A DNA stretch of 8,109 nucleotides from Acidaminococcaceae bacterium (lineage in GTDB: Bacteria; Bacillota; Negativicutes; Acidaminococcales; Acidaminococcaceae): contig DOSQ01000138.1 in the NCBI GenBank assembly GCA_003512125.1, forward strand, positions 1 to 8,109. Direction: 5' to 3'. Below, one piece after another: positions 1-5,775 of the stretch; position 1 is the stretch's first letter, and every line of letters starts with the position of its first letter. The position numbers were made by a program, and so were the translations under genes. The notes beneath the pieces were generated by a model. It was not told where the DNA came from. It saw only the letters and a program-made list of their open reading frames with translations, and ran no database searches.

Positions 1-668
1 ACCGACGCCAGACCGATAACGATGGTGCCGACGCCCATACCTACATCTGCGAAACCGTTGTTCTGTCCTACCAGCGCGCCGGAGATGGAGATCAGGGCAT
101 TGCTGATGATCAGTCCCAGAATGATGGTCATGTCCGTGTTCACACCCTGGGCCCGGATCATCTGCTGGTTAAAACCGGTGGCCCGGATCGCCGCGCCAAT
201 TTCCGTACCGAAGAACCAGTACATGCCGATGCCGATGAGCAGTGTCGCAACCAATCCCACCACAAAGGTCGTCTGGGCATTATTCAGACCCAATGACTGC
301 TGGGTAAAAGAGAATACTGTATCTATCCCCAGCAGAGACAGGTTCGCCTTGCCCATGATACGCAGATTGACCGAATACAGGGCAATCATGGTCAGGATGC
401 CTGCCAGCAGCGCAGGTATCTTCATCTTCGTTGTTAAAAATCCGGTGACCGCTCCTGCCAGCATGCCGGCCACCGCCGCCGCCAGTATCGCAGTGCCCAC
501 TCCGTAACCGGAAGCCATCAGCGTCGCCGCCGTTGCCGCACCCAGCGGGAAACTGCCCTCACAGGTCAGGTCTGCCAGATCCAATACACGAAATGTTACA
601 TACACGCCCAGAGCCATAACAGCCCACAACAAACCTTGTGCCACCGTGGACACAGCCAGGTTACTCAT
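1..668 (-). CDS. ABC transporter permease, partial (C-terminal end beyond window)
   Basis: An integral membrane permease of the BPD_transp_2 type (branched-chain amino acid/sugar permease fold), the channel partner of the lipoprotein encoded just upstream. About 222 codons are visible, and the gene runs off the left edge. The N-terminus begins MSNLAVSTVAQGLLWAVMAL, followed by GVYVTFRVLDLADLTCEGSF; this 'ALGVY.TFR.LD..DLT..GSF' opening is typical of permeases paired with PF04392-type binding proteins. Several hydrophobic stretches follow, for example around residues 45-75, 80-100 and 135-155. The ATG at 668 is chosen because GAGGT at 678-682 lies 9 nt upstream; the ATG at 675 hits a stop after four codons. 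Some relatives are annotated as tryptophan/tyrosine or uncharacterised transporters, and the substrate here cannot be told. An ATPase gene is expected further left. Confidence 0.92.
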   Translation of the reverse strand, partial: MSNLAVSTVAQGLLWAVMALGVYVTFRVLDLADLTCEGSFPLGAATAATLMASGYGVGTAILAAAVAGMLAGAVTGFLTTKMKIPALLAGILTMIALYSVNLRIMGKANLSLLGIDTVFSFTQQSLGLNNAQTTFVVGLVATLLIGIGMYWFFGTEIGAAIRATGFNQQMIRAQGVNTDMTIILGLIISNALISISGALVGQNNGFADVGMGVGTIVIGLAS

Positions 669-677
669 AAAACATTG

Positions 678-682
678 ACCTC
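678..682 (-). promoter_or_regulatory. Ribosome binding site of the permease gene
   Basis: GAGGT on the minus strand, 9 nt before the ATG at 668. It settles the start of the partial permease gene, which otherwise has a competing out-of-frame ATG at 675. Confidence 0.7.
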
Positions 683-786
683 GAATTCTTTCCTTAAGAA
701 AAATACGACTGCCTTGCCCGCTTTCCCCGTCACCGTGACATTGGAAAAACACGGAAGGCCCCTGTTTTCCTTAATTGTAATGATAT

Positions 787-822
787 AAAAAGGAACGGAT
801 CCGTTCGTTACGACGGATCCGT
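787..822 (-). terminator. Rho-independent terminator after the substrate-binding protein gene
   Basis: Two identical copies of the self-palindromic decamer ACGGATCCGT (795-804 and 813-822) form a perfect 10-bp stem with an 8-nt loop. On the minus strand the stem is followed by TCC and then five Ts (plus-strand A787-A791). It starts about 38 nt after the stop codon of the binding-protein gene and precedes the permease gene, so it probably acts as a partial terminator that lowers permease expression relative to the binding protein. Confidence 0.7.
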
Positions 823-860
823 CCAGCCGTAAACTATATAATTATATCATATTGCGCCGA

Positions 861-1874
861 TTATTTCAAAACTTCCGCGCCCTTCAGCAGTTCGTCCGGA
901 ATCTTGATCCCCAGCTGCGCTGCTTTTTTCAAATTTACTACTGCTTTAAATTCTTTCTGGGAACGGATCGCCATGTCCTGGGGTTTGGCTTTACCGTTCA
1001 GTATCTCTGCCGCCATGGCGCCGGTTTCTTCACCCAGCATATAGTAGTCGATACCTAACGTAATCAGGCCGCCGGCCTTCACTTCTCCGGGTTCTGCACA
1101 GATGACCGCCAGTTTCGCTTCATCGGTCACTTTGCACAGGGTCGGCATGGCGGAAGCCATAATGTTATCCGTAGGAATATACAGCGCATCCACTTTGCCG
1201 ATCAGACTGTGGGCCGCCTGCTGGATATCGTTAACGGTGGAAACCGTAGCTTCTTTTATCGTCAGCCCTTTGGCCGCCGCTTCTTTCTTCAGTATCTCCA
1301 CCTGCAGCTGGCTGTTCACTTCACTGGAACAGTAGATGACGCCCACATTTTTCGCTGCGGGCACAACCTTCTGCAACAGTTCCACCTGTTCTTTGATGGG
1401 GTTCATATCTGTAGTACCGGTCACGTTGGTTCCCGGTTTTGCCGCATCCTTGACCAGCTTGGCTGCTTTATAGTCGGTGATAGCCGTTCCTACAATCGGG
1501 ATCTCTTTCGTTGCGTTCGCCACCGACTGGGCGGAAGGCGTTGCAATCGCACAGATCAGATCTACTTTATTATTGACAAAACGGTTCGCTATATTCTGAA
1601 GATTCGACTGGTCCGCCTGCGCGTTCTGCTTGTCGAAGGTAATATTTTTCCCTTCCATAAAACCGTTTTTGGCCAGTCCGTCCACAAAGCCTTTGTTCGC
1701 GGCATCCAGCGCCGCATGCTCAACCAGCTGGACTATACCTACCTTGAATTTTTTCTCTGGTGCAGGCGCTGCCGCTTTCTTTTCTCCGCCGCCGCAGCCT
1801 GCCACACCAACAGCCAGCGCCAGCAACAGTGCCGCCGTCAGTGCCTTCATCCTGGTTCCGGTCAACTTAAACAT
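861..1874 (-). CDS. ABC transporter substrate-binding lipoprotein (PF04392-like)
   Basis: The extracytoplasmic solute receptor of an ABC importer; 337 aa, a normal length for the family. Residues 9-26 form a signal peptide (MKALTAALLLALAVGVAG) ending in the lipobox VAGC, so Cys27 would be lipidated. A flexible linker rich in Gly, Ala, Pro and Lys (28-42) follows. The mature domain starts KFKVGIVQLVEHAALDAA and contains the family-like stretches TGTTDMNPIKEQVELLQKV and GLITLGIDYYMLGEETGAMA. These resemble the ABC_sub_bind family (PF04392), which includes the streptococcal TrpX type. The start at 1874 has AAGGGAAGG a little far upstream; an internal ATG at 1850 (residue 9) would give a more compact signal peptide and remains possible. 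The permease gene follows after 192 nt and an intervening terminator. The ligand is unknown; an amino acid or other small organic molecule is an inference from relatives. Confidence 0.94.
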   Translation of the reverse strand: MFKLTGTRMKALTAALLLALAVGVAGCGGGEKKAAAPAPEKKFKVGIVQLVEHAALDAANKGFVDGLAKNGFMEGKNITFDKQNAQADQSNLQNIANRFVNNKVDLICAIATPSAQSVANATKEIPIVGTAITDYKAAKLVKDAAKPGTNVTGTTDMNPIKEQVELLQKVVPAAKNVGVIYCSSEVNSQLQVEILKKEAAAKGLTIKEATVSTVNDIQQAAHSLIGKVDALYIPTDNIMASAMPTLCKVTDEAKLAVICAEPGEVKAGGLITLGIDYYMLGEETGAMAAEILNGKAKPQDMAIRSQKEFKAVVNLKKAAQLGIKIPDELLKGAEVLK

Positions 1875-2030
1875 CCTGCTCAGATCCTTCCCTTAAAATT
1901 TTATACAGATAAAGAAATTCATATTTTCCGGGTCTCTATACCTGCATATTTTACATTGTAATCTCTGACGCCAATAAAGTAAATAGTTTTCAGGTAAATT
2001 CAACTTTTTATCAGTCAGCAGAGTGCATTC

Positions 2031-2072
2031 CTGCGGAAAATGTGTAAAAAAACATACACAATTTATCCGCGG
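2031..2072. promoter_or_regulatory. Long bulged hairpin in the divergent intergenic region
   Basis: CTGCGGA (2031-2037) pairs with TCCGCGG (2066-2072, one G-T pair), AAA (2038-2040) with TTT (2062-2064), and TGTGTA (2041-2046) with TACACA (2055-2060). This gives about 16 pairs interrupted by two bulged As, with an 8-nt loop. It sits just upstream of the plus-strand promoter and could be a protein-binding palindrome or part of the ABC transporter mRNA leader. No T-run follows on the minus strand, so it is not an obvious terminator. Confidence 0.45.
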
Positions 2073-2083
2073 CTAAAGAAAAC

Positions 2084-2112
2084 TTGCAAAATTGCCTTAA
2101 TCATACTATAGT
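2084..2112 (+). promoter_or_regulatory. Sigma-A type promoter for the secreted protein/antiporter operon
   Basis: TTGCAA (2084-2089), a 17-nt spacer and TATAGT (2107-2112). Transcription would start near 2119, giving a leader of about 150 nt that includes the repeat at 2155-2219. Confidence 0.65.
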
Positions 2113-2154
2113 ATCTACTGTAAGCAGAAAATTAAAAAGTAACTGGTAAGGAAA

Positions 2155-2219
2155 ACGCTGATTAATCTGTATGCACGCCAGGAACATCGTACAAGCTCAT
2201 TTAATCAGCGTCTCATTAA
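2155..2219. repeat. Dispersed short repeat, copy A (hairpin-forming)
   Basis: Shares ordered blocks with copies at 7100-7180 and 7299-7364, including TATGCACGC near one end and CATTnnATCnGC near the other. This copy has perfect 11-bp terminal inverted repeats, ACGCTGATTAA (2155-2165) and TTAATCAGCGT (2201-2211), around a 35-nt loop. It lies in the presumed 5' untranslated region of the secreted-protein gene. On the minus strand it contains a 12-residue reading frame (2162-2200) ending in codons for Val-His-Thr-Asp, echoing the Val-His-Thr-Asn of copy B. Confidence 0.65.
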
Positions 2220-2270
2220 ATTAAGATGGTTTGTTACAGTTATTTTATGCATGAAAAAGGGGTGATCGCC

Positions 2271-2837
2271 ATGCTGAAACGCATCCTGCTCTGCCTGATC
2301 GTGCTCACACTGTCTGTTTCCCATGCCTTCGCGGAGGAATGGACCTATCTGGGCCGTTACGTTACCCAAAAGAATCTTTTTTACGAATCCACCACGGATG
2401 CCCTGATCCTGAACCATCTGTTCCCTTATCAAAACCAGGCAACCGACACTCATCAGCTCTACGATGTGTATTATTTCCACAATCACAATGAAGATATCCG
2501 TGAAGTAAACGAGATCGTAAATTTGATCACGGTGCCTGTCAAAGCAAAAATCGTACCTTTAAATGTTTATGGGAAGCCCATGTACAGCGACGGTGTGTTC
2601 TGCGGACAAATCTTTTCCGATGTGTACATCCGGAACGCGGGGATTTTTGGCGTTACCCCTACGGCCTTTTCCATTAAAGATTCCGTCAGCGGGAAGACCA
2701 TTTTCCGGATGACCGGTGAAATGCAGGGCCAGATACTCTGGGACGGAACCGCCGCCTCGAAGATCGTGGAAATCACCGGTCCCCACAAGGACTGGCCCCA
2801 GCCGATCAACGGTGCTCCCATTGAAAGTTTTCACTAA
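2271..2837 (+). CDS. Small exported protein of unknown function
   Basis: A 188-aa protein I do not recognise. Residues 1-21 are a clear Sec signal peptide (MLKRILLCLIVLTLSVSHAFA) with likely cleavage before Glu22; no lipobox Cys or further membrane segment follows, so it should be released to the periplasm or outside. The mature part is rich in Tyr, Phe and His, begins EEWTYLGRYVTQKNLFYEST, and has an aromatic, His/Asn-rich patch YDVYYFHNHNED. The tail includes FRMTGEMQGQILWDGT, a pattern that suggests beta strands. The ATG at 2271 is chosen because GGGGTG ends 6 nt before it and the signal peptide then starts correctly; upstream in-frame ATGs at 2226 and 2247 would put a hydrophilic extension in front of it. 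The antiporter gene follows after 25 nt, so the two are probably cotranscribed. Confidence 0.85.
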   Translation: MLKRILLCLIVLTLSVSHAFAEEWTYLGRYVTQKNLFYESTTDALILNHLFPYQNQATDTHQLYDVYYFHNHNEDIREVNEIVNLITVPVKAKIVPLNVYGKPMYSDGVFCGQIFSDVYIRNAGIFGVTPTAFSIKDSVSGKTIFRMTGEMQGQILWDGTAASKIVEITGPHKDWPQPINGAPIESFH

Positions 2838-2852
2838 GTATTAAAGGACTGA

Positions 2853-2873
2853 ATGAGCAATTATGGATTTTGA
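2853..2873 (+). other. Possible six-codon upstream ORF overlapping the antiporter start
   Basis: ATG at 2853 encodes MSNYGF then TGA, out of frame with and overlapping the antiporter ATG at 2863. The best Shine-Dalgarno match in this gap, AAAGGA (2843-2848), is 4 nt from this ATG but 14 nt from the antiporter ATG. Ribosomes loading here could reinitiate at the antiporter start. Only the sequence layout supports this; it may be chance. Confidence 0.3.
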
Positions 2874-3927
2874 AATTATAAAACAGCTGGCCATCCTCAT
2901 TGCCGGATTTGCCCTGCTGGTAAAAGGCGCCGACCTGTTTGTGGACGGCGCGTCAGGAATCGCAAAAAAATTCGGTATCCCGGAACTGATCATCGGCCTC
3001 ACCATCGTGGCTATGGGTACCAGCGCCCCGGAAGCCGCCGTCTCCATTACCGCCGCGATAAAAGGCAGCGCCGGTATTTCCATCGGTAATGTCATCGGCA
3101 GCAACATCATGAACATCTTCATCATTCTGGGCGTGGTAGCCGCTATCGTGCCGCTGCATATGGAGCGTTCCACGGTCCGGTATGAAATGCCTTTTACCAT
3201 TTTGGTGACCGCTCTTTTTGTCTGGATGGGCAGGGACGGACTGATCACCCGGACAGACGGCAGTATTTTATGGGCAGGCCTGATTGCCTATATCATTTAC
3301 CTTGTCCGTCAGGGAAAACAGAAATCCCCGGAACAGGCTCCTGCATCCGCAACCGCAGATCCTGTTGGCACCAGTACGGCAGAATCCGCTGCCAATCCCG
3401 TTTCGGCCGAAGGCGCTACCGTTTCCGGCACGTTAGCCGAAACGGCCGAAGAAAATCCGGTGGAAACGGCTGCAAAAGAACCGCCTTCCATATGGAAGCT
3501 GTCAGCCCTGACCATGATCGGCCTCGTGGTAATCCTGGTCAGCAGTGATTACGCCGTTGACGCAGCCGTAGCCCTGGCCAAAATGTTTAACATCAGCGAC
3601 CGGATAATCGGTCTCACCATCGTTGCCCTGGGCACCTCCCTGCCGGAACTGGTCACCTCCGCTACCGCGGCCCTCCGGGGAAACGCAGACCTGGCCGTTG
3701 GGAATGTGGTGGGCAGCTGCATTTTCAATATCCTGTTTGTATTGGGAACCTCGGCTCTGATCCTGCCGATTGCCTGTGCTCCCAATTTCCTCAGCGACGC
3801 TTATGTGGCAGTCGGGGCAACCGTGCTGCTGCTGCTCTTCGGCTACACCCAGATGAAAATCGTCCGCTGGGAAGGCGGGCTGTTACTTGCCTGTTATGTG
3901 GCATACGCCTATGTGGCGCTGGTGTAA
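2863..3927 (+). CDS. Calcium/sodium (cation) antiporter, CaCA family, YrbG-like
   Basis: An inner-membrane antiporter that exchanges Ca2+ (or a similar cation) for Na+ or H+. It shows the two inverted alpha repeats of the CaCA superfamily. The first, around residues 20-90, contains GLTIVAMGTSAPE (Glu57) and GNVIGSNIMN. The second, around 225-296, contains GLTIVALGTSLPE (Glu262) and GNVVGSCIFN. Both ion-coordinating acidic residues are present; the Asn of the GSN motif in the second repeat is Cys286. About ten membrane segments are visible. Residues 151-208 form a hydrophilic Ala/Glu/Thr/Pro-rich loop between the halves, which helps explain a length of 354 aa against roughly 325 for E. coli YrbG. 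The gene is 25 nt after the secreted-protein gene and ends in a strong terminator. Ion specificity is inferred from the family. Confidence 0.95.
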   Translation: MDFEIIKQLAILIAGFALLVKGADLFVDGASGIAKKFGIPELIIGLTIVAMGTSAPEAAVSITAAIKGSAGISIGNVIGSNIMNIFIILGVVAAIVPLHMERSTVRYEMPFTILVTALFVWMGRDGLITRTDGSILWAGLIAYIIYLVRQGKQKSPEQAPASATADPVGTSTAESAANPVSAEGATVSGTLAETAEENPVETAAKEPPSIWKLSALTMIGLVVILVSSDYAVDAAVALAKMFNISDRIIGLTIVALGTSLPELVTSATAALRGNADLAVGNVVGSCIFNILFVLGTSALILPIACAPNFLSDAYVAVGATVLLLLFGYTQMKIVRWEGGLLLACYVAYAYVALV

Positions 3928-3949
3928 TAGTTAAGAAGCCAACGAAACG

Positions 3950-3998
3950 AAAAAACCGGATTGAAGCGCAACATCACACCGCTTCAGTCCGGCTTTTT
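3950..3998. terminator. Bidirectional Rho-independent terminator
   Basis: A 13-bp stem (3956-3968 with 3980-3992, one G-T pair) around an 11-nt loop. On the plus strand it is followed by C and TTTTT (3994-3998), and on the minus strand directly by six Ts (3950-3955). It ends the antiporter operon on the plus strand and the tRNA-Lys transcript coming the other way. Confidence 0.88.
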
Positions 3999-4025
3999 AT
4001 ATCTCCTGAAAAATGGCAAAAAAAA

Positions 4026-4101
4026 TGGTGATCCATCCGCGACTCGAACGCGGGACACCCTGATTAAAAGTCAGGTGCTCTGCCAACTGAGCTAATGGAC
4101 C
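4026..4101 (-). tRNA. tRNA-Lys, anticodon UUU
   Basis: A 76-nt gene including an encoded CCA end (4026-4028) and discriminator A. The acceptor arm pairs GGTCCAT with ATGGATC (one G-T pair). The D arm GCTCAGTTGGCAGAGC is standard. The anticodon arm is CCTGA-CTTTTAA-TCAGG with TTT at the anticodon positions, and the T arm CGCGTTCGAGTCGCG carries the TTCGA loop. It has its own consensus promoter and no neighbouring tRNA gene in the window. Confidence 0.97.
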
Positions 4102-4107
4102 ACATGG

Positions 4108-4123
4108 CGTTACTTCCGTAACG
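4108..4123 (-). promoter_or_regulatory. Small palindrome at the tRNA-Lys transcription start
   Basis: CGTTAC-GGAA-CTAACG-like symmetry: on the minus strand CGTTAC, GGAA, GTAACG, a 6-bp stem with a GGAA tetraloop. It overlaps the start site predicted from the promoter (about 4122) and lies 6 nt before the mature tRNA. It may be part of the leader removed by RNase P; a regulatory role is speculative. Confidence 0.35.
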
Positions 4124-4128
4124 TGAGT

Positions 4129-4157
4129 ATTATACGTTTTTATATAATGTTTGTCAA
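4129..4157 (-). promoter_or_regulatory. Consensus promoter for tRNA-Lys
   Basis: On the minus strand: TTGACA (4152-4157), a 17-nt spacer and TATAAT (4129-4134). Both hexamers match the sigma-70/sigma-A consensus perfectly, and the start near 4122 leaves a leader of about 20 nt before the tRNA. Confidence 0.9.
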
Positions 4158-4254
4158 GAAATTTTTATAAAAGCTGACTGATGCTGCCTGATATGCAGGA
4201 AACGAATCACCGGATTACAGATACAGCAGACACAAGCATCCGGAACGGATGTCT

Positions 4255-5685
4255 CTACCGCAGCATCGCAAGCAGTAATTTTTTATCTGTTTTTCCCCGG
4301 CTGTTCAGCGGTATTTTCTCTACCGTAATAATTTTCTTCGGCATTTCCTGCTGCATCAGGGCATTCCGCAACTGCTGCCGCAGTTCCTGTTTTGTCACGT
4401 TTGCATTTTCACAGACCACAAACGCAGCGGCCTCCTGCCCCCGCCCTGCGTCATCATAGGGCAGCACGACGGCCTGGAGCACTCCCGTCAAAGAACACAG
4501 CGCGTTTTCAATTTTCGTGCAGCTAATCTTAAAGCCGCCTTTATTGATGATATCCCCCTCGCGCCCGTTAAAGATCAGATACCCTTCTTCATTAAAATAG
4601 CCTGTATCATGCAACGTGCAGGGCTGCGGCAGTCCTTCCACATGGTACGGTGTATCAATATAGATCAGGCCGTTTTCCACCCACACCTTCACGCCAGGCA
4701 CCGGTTTGCCCACACTGTCCGGAAAACGCAGGACTTCTTCATAGCCCAGCCAGGTAATGTAATCCAGTTCGCTGGCCCCATAGTACAAAAGAATATCGCT
4801 GTTCGGAAAAAAACGTTTCAGCCGTTCCGCCGTCTTCGCCCCTAACAGCTGGGAACCTGCCAGTACCATCTGCATGGATGGATATTCCTGTTTCAGATAC
4901 TTCGTCAGCATCTTCAGCTTGGCCGGAACCAGATACAGCACACGCACCTGCAGATCCCGGAACATCTCCAGCCACTGACGGCAGTTAAACACATCGCTGA
5001 CAGCCAGCGTGCAGCCTTCATAAAGAACCGAAGCCCATATACTGAGATTTCCGGTAAAACTGAAACTGCCTTCCACAAAGACCACCGCGTCCCCGTCAAT
5101 TCGGAAGCGACGGTTCTGCTCCGGAATAAAACCGGCCCAGCTTTCATAGGTACGGTACATGACTTTCGGGACATCAGTCGAACCGCTGCTCAATACGCCC
5201 ATGCAGGCATTTTGGTACGGTGCCGGAACCGGGATAAAACCGGGACACGCCTTTGCCGCTTCCTGCTTGTTTTCAGAATCCGACGCAATCTCTCCCATAT
5301 CTGTCTCAGGAACAGCAGCCTCCTGTCCGTAACAGCCCTGCCGCAGTATCCATCTGTTTTCCTTTTCTTCCAATACAAAACCAATCCGGTTCTGTTCTAC
5401 CAGCTTCTCTTCCGCTGCTTCCGGAAGATCATAATGCCCGATGATGGGGATCTGCCCCGCCCCCATTACCGCCAGAAACGCCAGCAGCTGATGATACACA
5501 TCCTGTGTCCGGATCAGCACACCGGTCTTATACCCAACCGGAAACTGCCGCTTCCACTCCGGCGCAACAAACCCGCAGACATCTTCATAAGCCTGTCCGT
5601 AGGTGATCTGCCTGTCTTTCAGAATAAGATACGGCGTGTTCTTCTTTTTTTCTGCATACTTTTGTAACAGTGTAACGTAATCCAT
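4255..5685 (-). CDS. AMP-forming acyl-CoA ligase (YhfT-like)
   Basis: A 476-aa member of the ANL (adenylate-forming) superfamily, cytoplasmic. It would activate a carboxylic acid with ATP to an acyl-AMP and pass it to CoA or another thiol. Motifs in order: P-loop-like VLSSGSTDVPK (164-174, a degenerate SSGTTG.PKG); A5 YYGASE (301-306); A7 LHDTGYFNEEGYLIFNGR (358-375), where Asp360 aligns with the Asp of the usual TGD and Arg375 is conserved; KGGFKIS (382-388); and the C-terminal catalytic lysine in NSRGK (Lys465). It is shorter than typical ~500-560 aa ligases, as YhfT-like proteins tend to be. The ATG at 5685 has GGAG 5 nt upstream. It is the last gene of the bioY-thiolase-ligase series, 90 nt after the thiolase gene. 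The substrate is unknown; a medium or long fatty acid is a guess from the family. Confidence 0.9.
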   Translation of the reverse strand: MDYVTLLQKYAEKKKNTPYLILKDRQITYGQAYEDVCGFVAPEWKRQFPVGYKTGVLIRTQDVYHQLLAFLAVMGAGQIPIIGHYDLPEAAEEKLVEQNRIGFVLEEKENRWILRQGCYGQEAAVPETDMGEIASDSENKQEAAKACPGFIPVPAPYQNACMGVLSSGSTDVPKVMYRTYESWAGFIPEQNRRFRIDGDAVVFVEGSFSFTGNLSIWASVLYEGCTLAVSDVFNCRQWLEMFRDLQVRVLYLVPAKLKMLTKYLKQEYPSMQMVLAGSQLLGAKTAERLKRFFPNSDILLYYGASELDYITWLGYEEVLRFPDSVGKPVPGVKVWVENGLIYIDTPYHVEGLPQPCTLHDTGYFNEEGYLIFNGREGDIINKGGFKISCTKIENALCSLTGVLQAVVLPYDDAGRGQEAAAFVVCENANVTKQELRQQLRNALMQQEMPKKIITVEKIPLNSRGKTDKKLLLAMLR

Positions 5686-5697
5686 AGGTTCTCCAAA

Positions 5698-5720
5698 TGA
5701 TTACATTGTAATTGTAATCA
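5698..5720. promoter_or_regulatory. Palindrome before the acyl-CoA ligase gene (candidate operator)
   Basis: TGATTACA (5698-5705) and TGTAATCA (5713-5720) are perfect 8-bp inverted repeats separated by 7 nt, and a smaller palindrome TTACA-T-TGTAA (5701-5711) is nested inside. The site ends about 12 nt before the ligase start codon, just upstream of its ribosome binding site. It could be an operator or a hairpin affecting translation; the stem is AT-rich and has no T-run. TTACATTGTAAT recurs upstream of the ABC binding-protein gene (1951-1962). Confidence 0.45.
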
Positions 5721-5775
5721 AAGTTTGTTGTCTATTATGCTGTAAGGAAAAAACTCGCAAAACCATCCACGATTG

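Larger units (their letters stand above)
1875..2270. other. Divergent intergenic region between the ABC transporter and the secreted-protein operon
   Basis: A 396-nt AT-rich stretch without a convincing gene. It holds the 5' leader of the minus-strand ABC transporter genes, a long bulged hairpin (2031-2072), a plus-strand promoter (2084-2112) and a dispersed repeat (2155-2219). TTGCAA at 2084-2089 is its own reverse complement, so it could also serve a weak minus-strand promoter (TTGCAA, 18 nt, TAAATT at 2060-2065); I do not consider this firm. There is no T-box signature ahead of the ABC transporter. Confidence 0.6.

Noticed and set aside
22..507. 161-codon plus-strand ORF
   Set aside because: It is antisense to the permease frame, whose translation matches a known permease N-terminus; the plus-strand product has no family features.
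1209..1961. 250-codon plus-strand ORF antisense to the binding-protein gene
   Set aside because: The minus strand encodes a complete lipoprotein with signal peptide and lipobox; the plus-strand product is Cys/Arg/His-rich with no recognisable domain, typical of a shadow frame.
1875..2083. T-box or amino-acid riboswitch ahead of the ABC transporter
   Set aside because: Some related transporters are T-box controlled, but there is no T-box core sequence and no antiterminator/terminator pair here.
4158..4254. Terminator after the acyl-CoA ligase gene
   Set aside because: A CATCCG-TTC-CGGATG hairpin follows the stop codon but has no T-run; a weaker structure near 4165-4200 has only TTTT. Neither is convincing.
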